Made by a program: the position numbers and the translations under genes. Below the pieces are notes generated by a model that ran no database searches, was not told where the DNA came from, and saw only the letters and a program-made list of their open reading frames with translations. From Nageia nagi (Eukaryota; Pinophyta), in contig JBITNC010000001.1 in assembly GCA_050084985.1 (NCBI GenBank), positions 133,982,001 to 134,046,000 on the forward strand: DNA of 64,000 nt, read 5' to 3'. Each line of letters starts with the position of its first letter. The first letter of the stretch is position 1. Of this stretch, positions 1 to 13,169 are shown piece by piece.

Positions 1-249
1 TCTACATTCCTACAAGCATACTATGAGCATAACTTTGCTCCTAAAACTTGAGTGAGTTTCCAAAAAGGGAGGCCCTCTATTTATAGGATAAAATCTCCAC
101 CTTAACCTCCCTTTTACCAAAAGGTAAGGTTAAGGTTCCACAATATAATATTTATTAAACACTTAATGGTATCTAGTAATACTTTAAGTGTTTAATTGGT
201 TACATAGAGGTAAACATTAATGCTCAATATTACATTACAAATTCTAACA
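1..249 (-). repeat. 3' LTR, partial
   Basis: This is the 5' part of the 3' LTR on the minus strand, starting TGTTAGAATTTG at 249. It contains the TATA-like TATAAATAGAGG near position 80. It matches 7558-7806 with scattered substitutions and continues beyond the window. Confidence 0.85.
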
Positions 250-259
250 CTCCCCCTTA
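250..259 (-). promoter_or_regulatory. Polypurine tract of the 1-7806 element
   Basis: The minus-strand purine run TTAAGGGGGAG directly abuts the TG of the 3' LTR. This is the expected place for plus-strand DNA priming and it fixes the element's orientation. Confidence 0.75.
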
Positions 260-739
260 ATGTAATATTGGGATAGAGCATAGAAGAAGAAGAAAGAGAG
301 TTATCAGTCATAGAGATAAAAGTGGAGATGAGAACATTTACATTTTTGAGCTCATTTGAGATTTTAGTTTGAGACTCACTACTTTACCATTTGAAAAAAT
401 GATTTACAATACAATCATTGACCACAACTAGTTTCATTGTATAGAGTAGTCGATCAACAAGTTGTCATGTGAGTCTCCATGAGTCTACCAACCTGAAGTA
501 AGTAACATGCACTATCAAGAATAAACCTATAAGCTATAAGCAACTCATAAACAATATCACTTATATGCATCATATAAACATTCATATCAACATAGAATAA
601 ATGAACTAAGTAATGCCATTCATAAACTGATCAGTGGTGCACTATAAATTATCATAAAGATACCAAGCTAACACCTATATTTACTTGCTGTATATAAAAT
701 ATTTGTTGATTAATATCCAAAAATAGAACATAAGCACAT

Positions 740-1080
740 ACGAATTCCTCACTTATGGTAACCAAATAATGCAAAAATTCATATATTGATTTCTCACATA
801 GTGATAATTGAAACAGTGCATATGGTTTCTCACATATGGAAAATCAAACACTGCCAAAATGCATGTACTAATTCCTGACATAATGATGCTAGCAAAAACC
901 AATTTGTACCATGAGTTTCTCACACAGAGCGAACTGAGCACAAAGGTGTACATAAAATGCTCAATATAGTTCCTAACATAGAGTGAACTAACCATGAAGG
1001 TAATAAAATTGTACAATAGTTCTTCAAATAGAGCGAACTAACCATGAAGGTGTACATAAAGATCAACATTGTACAATAAA
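740..1080. repeat. Degenerate tandem repeat, about 60 bp
   Basis: Five or so diverged units share a core like tctcacatagagcgaact followed by accatgaaggtgtacataa. The repeated YVRN motif in a minus-strand reading frame here comes from the repeat and does not indicate a protein. The array lies near the 3' end of the element's internal region. Confidence 0.6.
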
Positions 1081-1289
1081 AAATCCTCCTAGAGATGAAG
1101 TTGTTAGCACAAATATGAATTCAACACAAGAATTCAAACTTCACTCCCCCTTGAGGATAACTTCACTAACCATAAGAAACTTTTAAAGTGTGCATAACAT
1201 AGTTTATAAGCGATCTAGTGAATAAATCAAGAGAGAAAAAGTTAGATAAATAGAGTTGCAATTTTTTCATCAAGAACTTTTTCTTTGAG

Positions 1290-1995
1290 ATAATGTGTTT
1301 GGATTTGGGTTGCACTATAAATCATCATGAAGATGCTAAGCCAATACTTATAGTCAACCATAAAATAAGAATTCAACAAGAATCCAAAAGGTATACTTGT
1401 ATTTGTGATGCACTATAAGTCATCACGAAGATGCCAAGCCAATACTTATAGTTAACCATACAATAAGAATTCAACATAAATTCAAAAGGTGTGCTTGGAT
1501 TTTTGGTGCACTATAAGTTATCATGAAGATGCCAAGCCAATACTTATAGTCAACCATACAACAAGAATTCAACACAAATTGAAAATGTGTGCTTGGATTT
1601 ATGGTGCACTATAAGTCATCATGGAGATGCCAAGCCAATACTTATAGTCAACCATACAACAAAAATTCAACATGAATTGAAAAGGTGTGCTTGGATTTAT
1701 GGTGCACTATAAGTCATCACGAAGATGCCAAGCCAATGCTTATAGCCAACCATACAATAAGAATTCAACATGAATTCAAAAAATGTGCTTGGATTTGTGG
1801 TGCACTATAAATCATCACAGAGATTCCAAGTTAATACTTATAATCAACCATACAATAAGAATTCAACATAAATTAAAAATGTGTGCTTGGATTTATAGTG
1901 CACTATAAGTCATCACGGATATGCCAAGCCAATACTTATAGTCAACCATTCAAGAATTCAAAATATGCTTGGATTTATGATGCACTATAAATAGT
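1290..1995. repeat. Tandem repeat, about 98-bp unit, seven to eight copies
   Basis: Each unit reads roughly ggtgcactataagtcatcac, gaagatgccaagccaatact, tatagtcaaccatacaataa, gaattcaacatgaattcaaa and a link ending tgcttggattt. Copies start near 1305, 1405, 1508, 1603, 1700, 1798, 1890 and 1980, with a decayed further copy near 2085. Units are highly similar, so the array was probably homogenised after the element inserted or before it last moved. Confidence 0.85.
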
Positions 1996-4099
1996 GACTT
2001 GTATAACCAAAGTATACTCAATAGAGTGCTTAATCATACACCTTTATTAAAAAAAGAAAGTAGTTACATTATAAAATATTCTTGGATTTTTGGTACAAGT
2101 CATCAACAATGCCCTGATACATATTACAATAGCAAAAGAAGAATTCAACAAGAATTTAAGATTCACTCCCTCTTAAGAGAGACTTCACCAACCTAACTTC
2201 AGAAAAGGGATTGGTGAATAAAGGATGCTTGAATTTTGAGTAGGAAAGTCCATTCTAGACCAAAGCATCTGATTACTATGATTAAGATTATGGTCTAGCT
2301 TCTTCAAAACCCACAGAAGGTTCATATGCTTTTTCCTTTGAAATGCAAATACCAAAGTGTCGAAGGATATCCTAATACATGTATGCCCTTTTATTTCACT
2401 TTTTATTTAAACATCACATCTTGTAGTGACTATTGCTTACATCGTGTCTAATTTGCATCTCTTTCTCTTTTGCATGTATTGCCCACATATTTTTCTTAGC
2501 CAACAATTCATTTCGCTTGGCCAAGAGTTCTTTGTAATATAGTACATAAATAATTTTTTCTCTATTTATCATATCATAGTTGTGGGCCATTATCTTCATC
2601 TCAACCTTTATCGTAGCTAATTCGTGGTGAAGGTAAGCATTCTCTAAGTCTGCTCATATGTTTGTATCTTTGTCAGAATTTAGGAAAGCACTTTCTATGT
2701 TTGCAATGAAATTCTCTGTGGGATTCATGATGATTACCCTATCATTCATGATAAAAAATATCCCATTTAATAGTCAATATGAGATAAAGAAAAAGCACAG
2801 TGATATCATGATCACTTAGTCATCATGCATGTTATTAGTAGTGTCATCATTGCAATCTAGACAAGACATTATACGTCTGACATCCAATCTATTAAATGAT
2901 TTTAAGGTGAGATATTTTATCTTCATGGATCCATTGTCCCAATGGTTCCTTTTCTTCAACTATCATAATCACAATTATAACACTTGAACCATATTAAGCA
3001 CTAAACATGCCGTAAGCACCACCCCCTTGGGCTCATCAGTGGAAATCTTTTCTAGCTTTTTAATAAAGTATGCAATTTGTTATCTTACATCTTTTATCAA
3101 TCAATGGTCAAGCACACTATCACATCAATTTTTGTGCTTTCATGCATGATACATTTTGATGTTCCCATTTACGATATATCATCTAGTTATTTTGCAATTC
3201 TATAAATTCATTTCATTCTATTTGATCACCATCACTTTCAACTTATTTATGATACCTTGATAGAGATCTAACTCATTTTTCATTCATCATGGATATGATA
3301 ATTTTCCATGATCTTCACGTTGATCTTCTGTAAGAAGTTCTTCATTGATGCATTCAAGTTTGATTCATTCAACATGCTTGCAATGCACTTCAAATTACTT
3401 TGCAACATAACCTACTTCGCATACAAGATCTTCAAATTTTTTTCCAATGCACCATTATTTTATCCATCATTTGGAAGATGCCGAGTAGTTATGCTTCATA
3501 ACCACACTTATCAATCATCTGAACTGGATATGAAAGATCATCCTTTATTATTGTTGGAAACCTTTTGTCTTCTATTTTTTGTATTATGTAGGTCCTACCA
3601 TGATGCATCCTCATGAGTACTACCACCCCTATACCATTATGTTCATTGTATGGTGATGTGATCTTCATTGGGAGTCCACTTATATTTTGTGACTAACTTG
3701 TGAAGGGGAACAATGGGTATACAACCCATTTTTTGACATCAGATGTCATTTGTCCTTAATCACTCATACTGCTTTATAAAATATACCCAATTTACCTATC
3801 ACAAATCTTGAAAATTCTAACTCCAAATCTTTTGATCACATAGATGCTTCTTCTTAGTTTCGCTATCCACTTAAGCATGTTAGTGGAACTTTTGCAAAAT
3901 TAATAAATATTATTTTTGCTTCTATATTATATCAACTGTTATTGGATAGATTTTCAAATTCATAAGATAAACAAAAATTCTTCAAAGCCATATATACAAT
4001 AATGTTGACTTAACTATGTTACTATTAAGAATATCTTAACAAGCCAAAAGTTAACTTCTCTATAATTACAGAGAAAAAAAAGTTGAACTTGTTCAATCA

Positions 4100-4330
4100 A
4101 GGTGAAGGGTGAACCTTTTTAACCACTCCATTAAAATTTGCAACTATGGAAAAGGGCGAACCTTTTAACTACTCCATCAAAAATTTGTAACTATGGATAA
4201 GGGCAAACCTTTTAACTACTCCAACAAAAATTTGCAACTATGGAGAAGGACAAACTTTTAACTACTCCATCAAAAAATTTGCAACTATGGAGAAGGTTGA
4301 ACCTTTTAACTACATAATAAATTTGCAACT
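4100..4330. repeat. Tandem repeat, about 50-60 bp, five copies
   Basis: Units contain tttgcaactatggagaagg followed by gaaccttttaactactccat. Spacing varies slightly between units. It lies inside the pol-less LTR element. Confidence 0.8.
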
Positions 4331-6324
4331 ATGGATATCAACAAGAGTACTATCATAATTTAATAAGAGTTGTCATCCAATCAATGATACAAGATTCATA
4401 ATTGCATATATTAATGTGCACATTCTCATCACAATTCATAAAAATGATTATATGCATAAAACATTTGCATCATCATACATGAGCAAGAATAATTAACATG
4501 TGCATAATCAGATTTCTATATATCTAAGATTTTATCGTTACCATATAACCGACAAAGGGAGTAATGTTGAGGTTATTTTTTCATAAATTAGGCCTTCATA
4601 TGGATGCTTACAAGGTGGAGCCTAGGTCCTACCAATCCTCAACCAGTTCCCCTTGGGTAGTAATATACTCTCATAAGAAGAAGTACTAGCTATTTTTCAA
4701 GGTTCCAACATTTATTGGATCGACCAAATTAATTATCTTCATTAGGTTTTTAGTTTTTCTCCTAGGTTATTAGGATAATCTTTGAATGGATGTGTGGACA
4801 TGTGGTATCACTACACATGCTTTTCCACCTATATGGAGTTATATCCATACCAATAGAGGGCTTAGAGGCAATTAAGAAGTACAAACTTTTCACCACTTGG
4901 ATCGATGGACTAAAAGGCTCCAGTCCGCCTTGTCCTCACCTCATGGCTCCCCAAACAAGTCATATTGTAGAATAAAAAATATCAGATGTGTTTATTTTAG
5001 GGGATTGCACTTTCATTATTTGCGTGATTTGCAAAATATATAAGTTAAATATGCATAAAATGCTTTAAAATGAAACTTCATCCAAGCATCATCTATAAGA
5101 ATGAACCTAAGAGTCCAATGGATTTTGTCACAACCCCTAATGGAATTCTTTACATAAGTTCGTAAATTTTTAAGTAATAAAACAACGAGAAATTCTTACC
5201 CTTTTTACTTAAAAATGTATACATAATTCAATCTTATATGCATCTATGACAAAGAATTTGTCCCCTTAAAAATTCATACATTTACCAAGATTAACTCAAA
5301 AAATTGCTAAGAGTTTCAAAAAATTAATTTAGCAAAAATTATATTAGCTAAATTATTAAACAAAATTGCTAAGTGATTTCATTATTAACTTAGCAAAAAT
5401 TTTAGCTTAACAAAAAAATATTTTCTCCCTTAATTTTGAGTAAAAAATAATCTTATTAAATATTCTTGAGTAAAAATACACTAATTTACATTATCTTAAA
5501 AAATTACCCCAAAAAATTGCAAGGAATTAGTTGAAATATTATCTTCCATAATAAAATAATATTTTAGAAGACTTAGGATTCCTAAATCCATCACAAAAAA
5601 TATTTTAAAAATAAATTGGGAGATGAATTTAGTAAAAAATTAAAAGGGAAGGTGAGCAAAAAAAATACCCATTAACTAAGTTTTAGGTAAAAAAAAAGCT
5701 CTCATTTAAAAACATAGGATTCCCCTTGGAATCTAATAATAACCTTAGGATATCCCCTTAGGATTACCTCTTCATAAGATTCACATTTGAAAAAGTAACA
5801 TAGAACACTACTTTTTCTTAAAAAAAGCTTGACCCCCCATTTGTTAAAAACCATTTGTTAAAAAATAACATTGGATACTCTTAAAGGCTCCCATCAAAAT
5901 TAAATATAGAGCCACCCATATTAAAAAAATATACCCCACTTAGAAAAAACAATAAATAAGGTGCTACACTTTTTTAAAAAATGTACATTGGATTCCCTCT
6001 TAGGAAGCCTCCATAATAAATGCACTCCCTCTTTTTTTTTTTTTTGTAAATAACCTAGGATTCTCCCCCTTTTTAAAAAACATTCTAGTTTTTTTTTTTT
6101 TAAATTAACTCACTTGGAAAATAGCTTGTATATAAAAAAATGCTATTCTTTACAACCCTCATTCAGAGCCCTCATGCTATAAAATATTTACAATCCTCAT
6201 GCACTAAGCTAGGTGCAAGCAAGAAGATCACATACAAAGACTATGCTTGTTAGAGTTGGTTCGCGCAAGGAGGGAGGAAAAGGTGATGATAGCCTATGCT
6301 AGGGAAAAGCAAAGGAGGATGGTG

Positions 6325-6775
6325 GTATCCTACACCAAGCACATGCCCCCCATAGGGGGGTAACTACTAGCACTAGGCATGTGCACCCATAGGGGGGTGA
6401 TGGCCTGCATCAAGCGCATGCACTTCACAAGGGGGTGACTGCCTATGTTAGGCATGTGCACCCCATAGGGGGTGGCAGCTTACACCAAGCATGGGCACCC
6501 CATAAGGAGGCAATGATCTATGCCAAGCATGCATACCCATAAGGGGAAATGGCCTACACTAAGCACGTGCACCCATAGGGGATTGATAGCCTACACTAGG
6601 CACGGGCACCCCACAAGGGGTCAACAGCTTATGCCAAGAGCATGCAACCCATAGGGGGCTCATAGCCTAAGCCAAGTGCACACACCCCATAAGGGGGCCA
6701 ACGGCCTATGCCAGGTGCATGCACTCCATAAGGACCATAGTTAGGCTGCACGCACCCCCATAGGGGGTCACATCA
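6325..6775. repeat. GC-rich minisatellite, about 55-bp unit
   Basis: Eight to ten units carry the core gcatgcaccccatagggggt plus a variable linker such as gatggcctacaccaa. The array is far more GC-rich than its surroundings. It lies in the 5' part of the minus-strand element, close to the primer-binding site. No long open frame runs through it. Confidence 0.8.
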
Positions 6776-7341
6776 GCTAGTTTTTTTGTAATAAAAAGAA
6801 AAAAATAAAAAACTTATATATATATTTTTAATATATATATATATAAATTCTATTTATAATAGAATAAAAAAATTGTATAAAAAAATTATATATATGTTTA
6901 TAATAAATATTTTGTATAAAAAAATACAAATATTGTTATATTCTAAGAAAATTTAAGTAGAAAATTTGCATCCAATAATGTTAGCTTTAAAAATTAACAC
7001 ACTATTGCTACGTTTAAGCAAATTCACTCAAATAATTTACAACCAACAAAGAAATAATTTTAGTAAAAAATGTAATAGTAATAATATGTAAGCTAATGTT
7101 TATATTTGCTAACACAAATTGTTAGTATAACAAAAAAATATAGCAATAATATCAAGATTTGACATATTAAGCTAATTTTTAAGATCACAACTAACAAAAA
7201 AAATGTTAATATCATGATAAAAATGATCAAAAAATTGTAAAAAGGAAGGATGCTATACTTTCACAAATCTTTGACCTCAACAAGGATGTAGATAGAGAAT
7301 GAATATGAACCTTCAAGTTGAAGATGAGGCCTCCAAGTCAA

Positions 7342-7353
7342 GCTCTAATACTA
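7342..7353 (-). promoter_or_regulatory. Primer-binding site (initiator Met tRNA type)
   Basis: The minus strand reads TAGTATTAGAGC two bases after the 5' LTR. It differs at two positions from TGGTATCAGAGC, the common plant initiator-Met primer site. Both changes are transitions consistent with decay. Confidence 0.75.
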
Positions 7354-7355
7354 CT

Positions 7356-7806
7356 TGATGGAATCAACCCTTTCCTAATTAATTCCTAATTACCAAGATC
7401 ACTTGGAAGACACTCAACTCCAACTAAACATAAGCATAATACCCATTACCAATCTCACATAAGATACATAAGAGACATAATATAAAGTGGTTCCTCCCTT
7501 CTTGGGAGTACATCCACTAACTAAGATCTCATTACTTTTAGATGCACTCTGTTATAATCTACATTCCTACAAGCATACTATGAGCATAACTTTGCTTCTA
7601 AAACTTGAGTGAGTTTACAAGAGTGGAGGCCCTCTATTTATAGAATAAAATCCCCACCTTAACCTCCCTTTTACCAAAGGGTAAAGTTAAAGTTCCATAA
7701 TATAATATTCATTAAACACTTAAAGGTATATAGTGATACTTTAAGTGTTTAATTGGTTACATAGAGGTAAAAATTAATTCTTAATATTACATTACAAATT
7801 CTAACA
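7356..7806 (-). repeat. 5' LTR (451 bp)
   Basis: The LTR runs from TGTTAGAAT (7806) to TTCCATCA (7356) on the minus strand. A TATA box (TATAAATA, about 7635-7642) precedes a downstream block GGATGTACTCCCAAGA. That block, the block GTAAAAGGGAGGTTAA and the CCATCA end recur in the solo LTRs at 30371-30828 and 34816-35271, so all belong to one LTR superfamily. Confidence 0.85.
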
Positions 7807-8262
7807 CTAACCCTAACTATTAATTAACCCTAACCATAACCCTAACCGTAACCATTAACTACTAACCACATCTAACCCTAACCCTAACTGTAACCACTAA
7901 TCCTGACTACTAACCTTAACCTTAACCACTACTAATTATAACCATAACCCTAATCATAACTACTAATCATGTATAACCCTAAACCTAACCACTACTAACC
8001 TTAACCCTAACCCTAACCAATACTAACACTAACCCTAACCCTAACCCTAATACTAACCTTAACTACTAACCCTAACCGTAACCTTAACCACTACCCTTAA
8101 CTACTAAACCTAATCCTAACCTTAACCTTATAATTTAATAAAATTAATACTAACCCTATATAATTAATGAGCTTTGTATATATATGGCTAATACGATAAC
8201 TCTAATTTGATGGACTGTAATAGTTTTAACCTTAACCCTAACTGCTAACCCTAACGATTAAC
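7807..8262. repeat. Degenerate CCCTAA telomere-like repeats
   Basis: The sequence is dominated by variants of taaccctaaccctaa, densest at 7807-8130 and recurring at 8228-8262. Interruptions such as accactact and accgtaacc are frequent. The hexamer is CCCTAA, whereas the usual plant telomere unit is CCCTAAA. It starts exactly where the LTR of the left element ends. It may be an interstitial telomere-like tract or a simple-repeat expansion. Confidence 0.75.
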
Positions 8263-9779
8263 ATTTAACCTCGATTTTAATTTTTAATTTTTTTCTTCAA
8301 AATAATTAGTTTTGGATGCAAAATTAGATGCAAAAAAGGATGTAAATTTGCATCTCCTTTTGTGTCATTTTACATTAATAACTAAAAAAAAAATGACCTA
8401 TCATTTTCATCAAAATCATTTCTCGATCAAAGGGGTTTGAAATTTGATTTTCAAGCAGGAGAGCACCAAGTAAGTGGTCTTGTAATAGATTTAACTCGAA
8501 TTCTAGCTCATTTAATTTGATTCTAACTTATGTTTTTATTTTTTATTTTTTAGCATGTTTGCTGATAGGGTTTTCCATTTTATTGTAGGAGAAAGGGTTT
8601 CTAGTTATTTCCTCTCTATTATTCCAAATTTTCACATAGGTAAGTACATTTTTACATGTATTTTTTAATTTCTAACGAATTTGCACTATAAATGCTAGGG
8701 TTTTTTATTTTATTTTAGAGGGTTTTCAAATATTCACTAGTAAAAATTGGGACATACCTATGAAATTCTAAACAATGCACCATAAAATCAAAAATTAAAT
8801 CCCAATTGAATCCCTCCAAATGCTAAAATGAATATGCAACCATGTGGATGCAACATAAAAATAAAAAAAGGAAAATGTACCTTGATTCTTTCTCACAACT
8901 CTGGAACTCTTCCTTGTTCTCCAAAACCTTACTTCTTTTGCTCATAAATTTTGAAACTCTTCTATCAAATTATAATTCATTCTTGAATTAGATTATCTAA
9001 ATTAATTAATTAATTATTTTTTATTTAAAACCATAATATATCTCTACTAAAGACATCATTTATGTAGACAATCTATACATCCAAATGCAACCAACTTTAG
9101 TAAACATAACGAACCTTTATTACACCCATTAAGAGTTCTATTAGATTTAGATATGATCTCAATTTATCATGTATATATTATTACAATGCTTCATAAATAT
9201 TTTGTATACTTATGATATTATAATCTCCAATGATATACTTTTCACATATGTCCTCATTGTATACTTATCTTCATAAACGTATATTCTATAATTTGCAGTC
9301 CTATAAAACTTGAAAATATCAACATGTAAAGCCTTCACATATACTTATAAAATCTCATTAGTACATACCTATATTATCCTAATAAATAAGCATAAATAAA
9401 ATCTTAATTTAAATATGCAATATTAAATCTAAAATATTGAATTATAAAGCTCAACTAATAATGATTTAAACCAATAGTAAGCATAAACTAGGAAAGTTTT
9501 GAAATAATTATAGCTTTTCTCTAATAATTGCCTTAACCTTATCCCCATGTAAGAGGCCTTAGCCTTATATTTTGAATAGGGTTATTTCCAAGTTGATGAA
9601 AAACTCTACCTTTATTAAACTTGAATCTAACATATCTATGTAATACAAAACCCTCTTAATCTCCTCTATCTCGAATTCTTCATTTGAGAAGGATTACTAG
9701 TGGTCCTCTTTCTTTTGAATATATCATTAGTATTTTATTTTTGCATCATCAAGCCATATAAAATCTTATTTCTATGCAC
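8263..9779. other. AT-rich stretch without a recognisable gene
   Basis: I see no coding region. Around 8310-8360 a short motif ggatgcaaa is repeated, and similar motifs recur at 12900-13060. Confidence 0.5.
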
Positions 9780-10440
9780 ACTTGGTTCTACTAAGGTCCT
9801 TAATGAAATTTAAGATGATGTAATCCATAAATATGTAGCTACCAAGCATTATTTATGTTACTATCATCTATTTTTCTACCTTCTTCAATATGGGCTCATC
9901 AGGTGTAAATAATACTATCTCATTATGGGAGTCCATTTCCTTCGCATGGACCATATAGATCATCATCAACTTCAATATTGTATGTTTATCCTTGATACTC
10001 AAACTTGAAAACTTGATGCAATATGAAAGGAACTACTCCCATTACATGTATCCAAGGTCTCCCTAGGAAGGTCTTATATGGAAGCTCCCCATTCATAACA
10101 TAAACAATTGTATGAATTACCTTAGGATCAAGTTGAATAGGTAATTTTATCACACAAATGCATTGTTTTTCCTTATCATTAAATCCTTTGGTCTTTAATA
10201 TAGAGTTTTCCATAAGAGGTAATTTATCTTTATCAAGCTTGCTTAAAAAAGATGTAGAGAAAATATTCAAACTTGATCCAATGTCCACTAATGCTCTTTT
10301 TTATAATTTCCCCACATATTTTAACTTAGATGTAGAGTGTTGAACTTTGATCAATAACATCTTTTATAGGGAGCTTACTAGCATTAGATTTGATCATATT
10401 TGATTGAAATGTATACATTTTCTCCTAAGTTTTGAAATCA
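9780..10440 (-). pseudogene. Ty3/gypsy retropepsin fossil
   Basis: A minus-strand frame (clearest at 9986-10300) contains ALVDIGSSLNI, matching the D-[ST]-G catalytic motif of retroviral-type aspartic proteases with the middle residue replaced by Ile. Further on come KTFLGRPWIHVMG and VPFILHQVFKF, corresponding to the conserved LLGRPWLH...VPSTLHQ block of plant gypsy proteases. A stop falls just upstream (KYVGKL*KRALVD) and others downstream. There is no ATG; the open frame begins with GTG. No gag or RT is recognisable next to it and no LTRs bound it. It is a dead fragment of a gypsy polyprotein. Confidence 0.7.
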
Positions 10441-11599
10441 TTATCCTAAATTAGGAAAGCATACTTAAATAATAAAATTATAATGTTTTACCAAGTATGT
10501 AAGTAATTCATGTCCATTAAGTTAAGTGAATTGAGCCATGAAGAAACTTTCCTCATGCAAAAACTTTCAAATATGCTCCATAGTCCTAATTTCCACTCAT
10601 GTATACTACTATGGAAATTTTGTTATATTCCTAGATATTTAGGAGTCCTTGGTCAGATTAGTTATCGATTATAATGAATGGAAATTTTGTTGTATTCATA
10701 AATTTTGTTGTGTTTGTATGCATATTAATTAGTTCATTCACTGTTGTGGATATATTTTGACGAATTATAGTAGAATGCAAATTAGATAGGGGTTTTGTAT
10801 TCTATAATATTAATATCAATAAACTTTTGCTTACTTTCTTCTAGTATCATCATTGACCATATATGGGGCGTTGAAAGATGGGTGACAAAGATCAAGATGA
10901 GAGAAATAAATAAAAAATAAAGGGTATGGATAAATAGCAAACCAAAATTACAAAAACTAAAAATGTAATTGTAAGTATCCATATGTATTATGTAATATCA
11001 GCATAGGATACAATAATACTATATATATTTCATTAAGGAGGACATGTAATCACTTATTTATTTAATTTATTGAAAATATAAAGAGGTTAAAGTGGGTTGT
11101 ATAAATGTGTAAATGCATGTTTAGCCATGATGAATTGATGATAATGTTTGGGGGTGAGGAGATGCTCCTTTAAGTATATCTTTATAATTAGGTAATTTAT
11201 TAAGAAGTAATGAAAAATCATTTTAATTTATATTTTGAAGCATATTGTGATGTGATCCATACAATATATGTATGTGCAAAGTCAATAAATCAACAATCTA
11301 GGTTGACAATGACTTAAAGATCCAGAAATCTTCAAATTTTTGTGAGATCGAATGGAAAGATCCTAAAAGATGAAAATGGTAATATTTTATGTTTGAAAAA
11401 TATAAATTTATATATTGATTAGAAATATATTAATTTACTAAAATGCTTTCAATTATTTTTCAAGTTCACTTTTTTACAAAGCACTTAAGAATGTTGCAGT
11501 ACTAGAATTTGTAGAAACCAAGATGATTTTGGTATGTATGTTTAGCTTTTTTTCATTAAATATTTCAAGAGACTAAAATTAATTTATGTATTTTGCAGC
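10441..11599. other. AT-rich stretch without a recognisable gene
   Basis: No coding similarity could be recognised. A GT...AG pair compatible with an intron lies at about 11531-11599, just before the gene-like remnant described next. Confidence 0.35.
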
Positions 11600-12575
11600 A
11601 AAAAAAAGAATAATAACAAATCTAAAACATGAATTTGGTGAAGGGTGGAGTGAGAAGAAAGCGCTTCAATAGGTAGGTTTGAATCTCAAAACAGTTAGAG
11701 ATCACATGAGATAAAAAGTGATGAAACTTCCCCTTGACCAAAGAAACTTAGCAATGAAACCAGTTGACATCCATAAGAAGATATGGAATATTATCTTTGA
11801 TATTTAATATTTGAACATGATTAATTGATTTTTTTTAGCATAATACTAATTAATTATTTCGCAAAAAGGTTTGGAAGATACTACTAAAGAAAGTGTTTGA
11901 AGAGGATAAGAGGAAAGTAGAAGGCTTGGAGACATCGTAAGAAAAAATGATGATATCTTAACTTGCTAAATTGGGATGCAATATTATGCATCAGGCGGGA
12001 AGTGGAGGGGGGAAATTTGTGGATATCTAATTTGTAAGTACATTTAGTGCATGTGATTTTTAATGATATTTAATTTTTAAAAATTAATAGATAAATATTT
12101 TTTAATATAGTACTAATTAATTTTTTTTGTAGTTGAGATATTTCAATTGGTTCTCTGATGATAACAAATGATAATATGACATCACATATGGTTACCAGGG
12201 CCTAAGGGATAGGTTGAATGCTGGTGTAAGTAATTACAATTATTTTGATTAGTAAAGGAATATGAATTTGTTGTAAGTGATGCATATTTATGATAAGTTT
12301 GATTGTACACTAACATTTATTTTCTTATTATTTACAAGCAGGTGCATCATAGGGGGATGCATCATAAGGTAAGATAGAGAAACATGACCTGCATATGATC
12401 GAGCATCGTATCCATTATTGAGGGATGTGAACTTTACAGATTTGTTTGAATCAGATGATCATGATGAGTTGGCTAGTAAGGCAACTAGTCATGGTAGTGG
12501 CTAAGGTAGTAGCTCAAGTAGTGGCTTGGGTAGTGAGTCATCTAGCAAGGAAGTTGATATCAAGGGCTAGTACTA
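11600..12575 (+). pseudogene. Exon-intron-like remnant of an unrecognised gene
   Basis: Several short segments look like exons bounded by splice-like signals: one after ttttgcag (about 11600), one between ttttttgtag and gtaagtaatt (about 12133-12230), and one after caagcag (about 12342). Peptides such as LRYFNWFSDDN and DVNFTDLFESDDHDE, with a Ser-rich tail, can be read between in-frame stops. I cannot assign a family; a transposon-derived gene is possible. The stops show it is no longer functional. Confidence 0.25.
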
Positions 12576-12889
12576 TGTACTGATGATGCAGACATCATTG
12601 TAGCATTTTTGACGTACTGTATGATGTGGCTATAATGATACAAATGTATAGCATTTTGGCGTATTTCAACATATATATTTTGATGTGGTTGTTATCATTA
12701 TTTTGACGTATATGTTATCATTTTGATGTACATATAATTTTTTGGGCGTATTTTGGCCCATTCTTGACATATTTTGATTTTTTTGAATATATTTTGATAT
12801 ATTATTATAATATATTTTAATTATCAAATTAATGAAATTAACAAAATTTATATTAAACATTTTTTTTTCATAAAAATTGACACAATATT

Positions 12890-13060
12890 GGACTCAAAAA
12901 ATGATACAAGATCAGACTCCAAAGGATGTAGGAAAAAGACAAAAAAGGATGCAAAAATAGATCTCAAACGATGCAAAAAGACCCCAAATTATGTAAAAAA
13001 TGACATAAATTGATGCAAGAGGACGCAAAAGATGATAAAAAAGATGTAAAAATCAACACA
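12890..13060. repeat. Short direct repeats around gatgcaaaaa
   Basis: The motif (g)gatgcaaaaa with spacers of 12-20 bp appears about eight times, in several degenerate forms. Related copies lie at 8310-8360. Such arrays occur in subterminal regions of some DNA transposons, but I could not define convincing element ends. Confidence 0.45.
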
Positions 13061-13169
13061 AATTGTGATATGTTATTTGCATAATTTTTTAGTGAATAAA
13101 ATATTAAAAAAATAACTCTACATTTGAATGCAAGTTCCAATGTAAATCCTTCATTTTCTAGTAGTGTTT

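Larger units (their letters stand above)
1..7806 (-). mobile_element. LTR retrotransposon without recognisable pol, truncated by the window edge
   Basis: Positions 1-249 and 7558-7806 are direct repeats at roughly 90% identity by eye. Read on the minus strand each begins TGTTAGAAT, and the right copy ends TTCCATCA. A primer-binding site follows the right copy and a polypurine tract (AAGGGGGAG) precedes the left copy, so the element runs right to left with its 5' LTR at 7356-7806. In about 7.1 kb of internal sequence I find no protease, RT, RNase H or integrase motif in any frame. It holds several tandem arrays and very AT-rich stretches, which resembles a large retrotransposon derivative (LARD). 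The LTR divergence suggests an old insertion. The far end and target duplication lie outside the window. Confidence 0.8.

Noticed and set aside
753-1016. Minus-strand open frame with repeated YVRN motifs.
   Set aside because: It is produced by the tandem DNA repeat at this place and has no other protein-like feature.
8735-13166. Possible CACTA-type DNA transposon: CACTAGTAAAAATTGG at 8735 and, in reverse complement, CACTACTAGAAAATGAAG ending at 13166, with repeated gatgcaaaaa motifs near the right end.
   Set aside because: The flanking triplets (att and ttt) do not match, the left-hand copies of the repeat motif lie outside the proposed end, and no transposase domain is recognisable inside. 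It remains only a suggestion.
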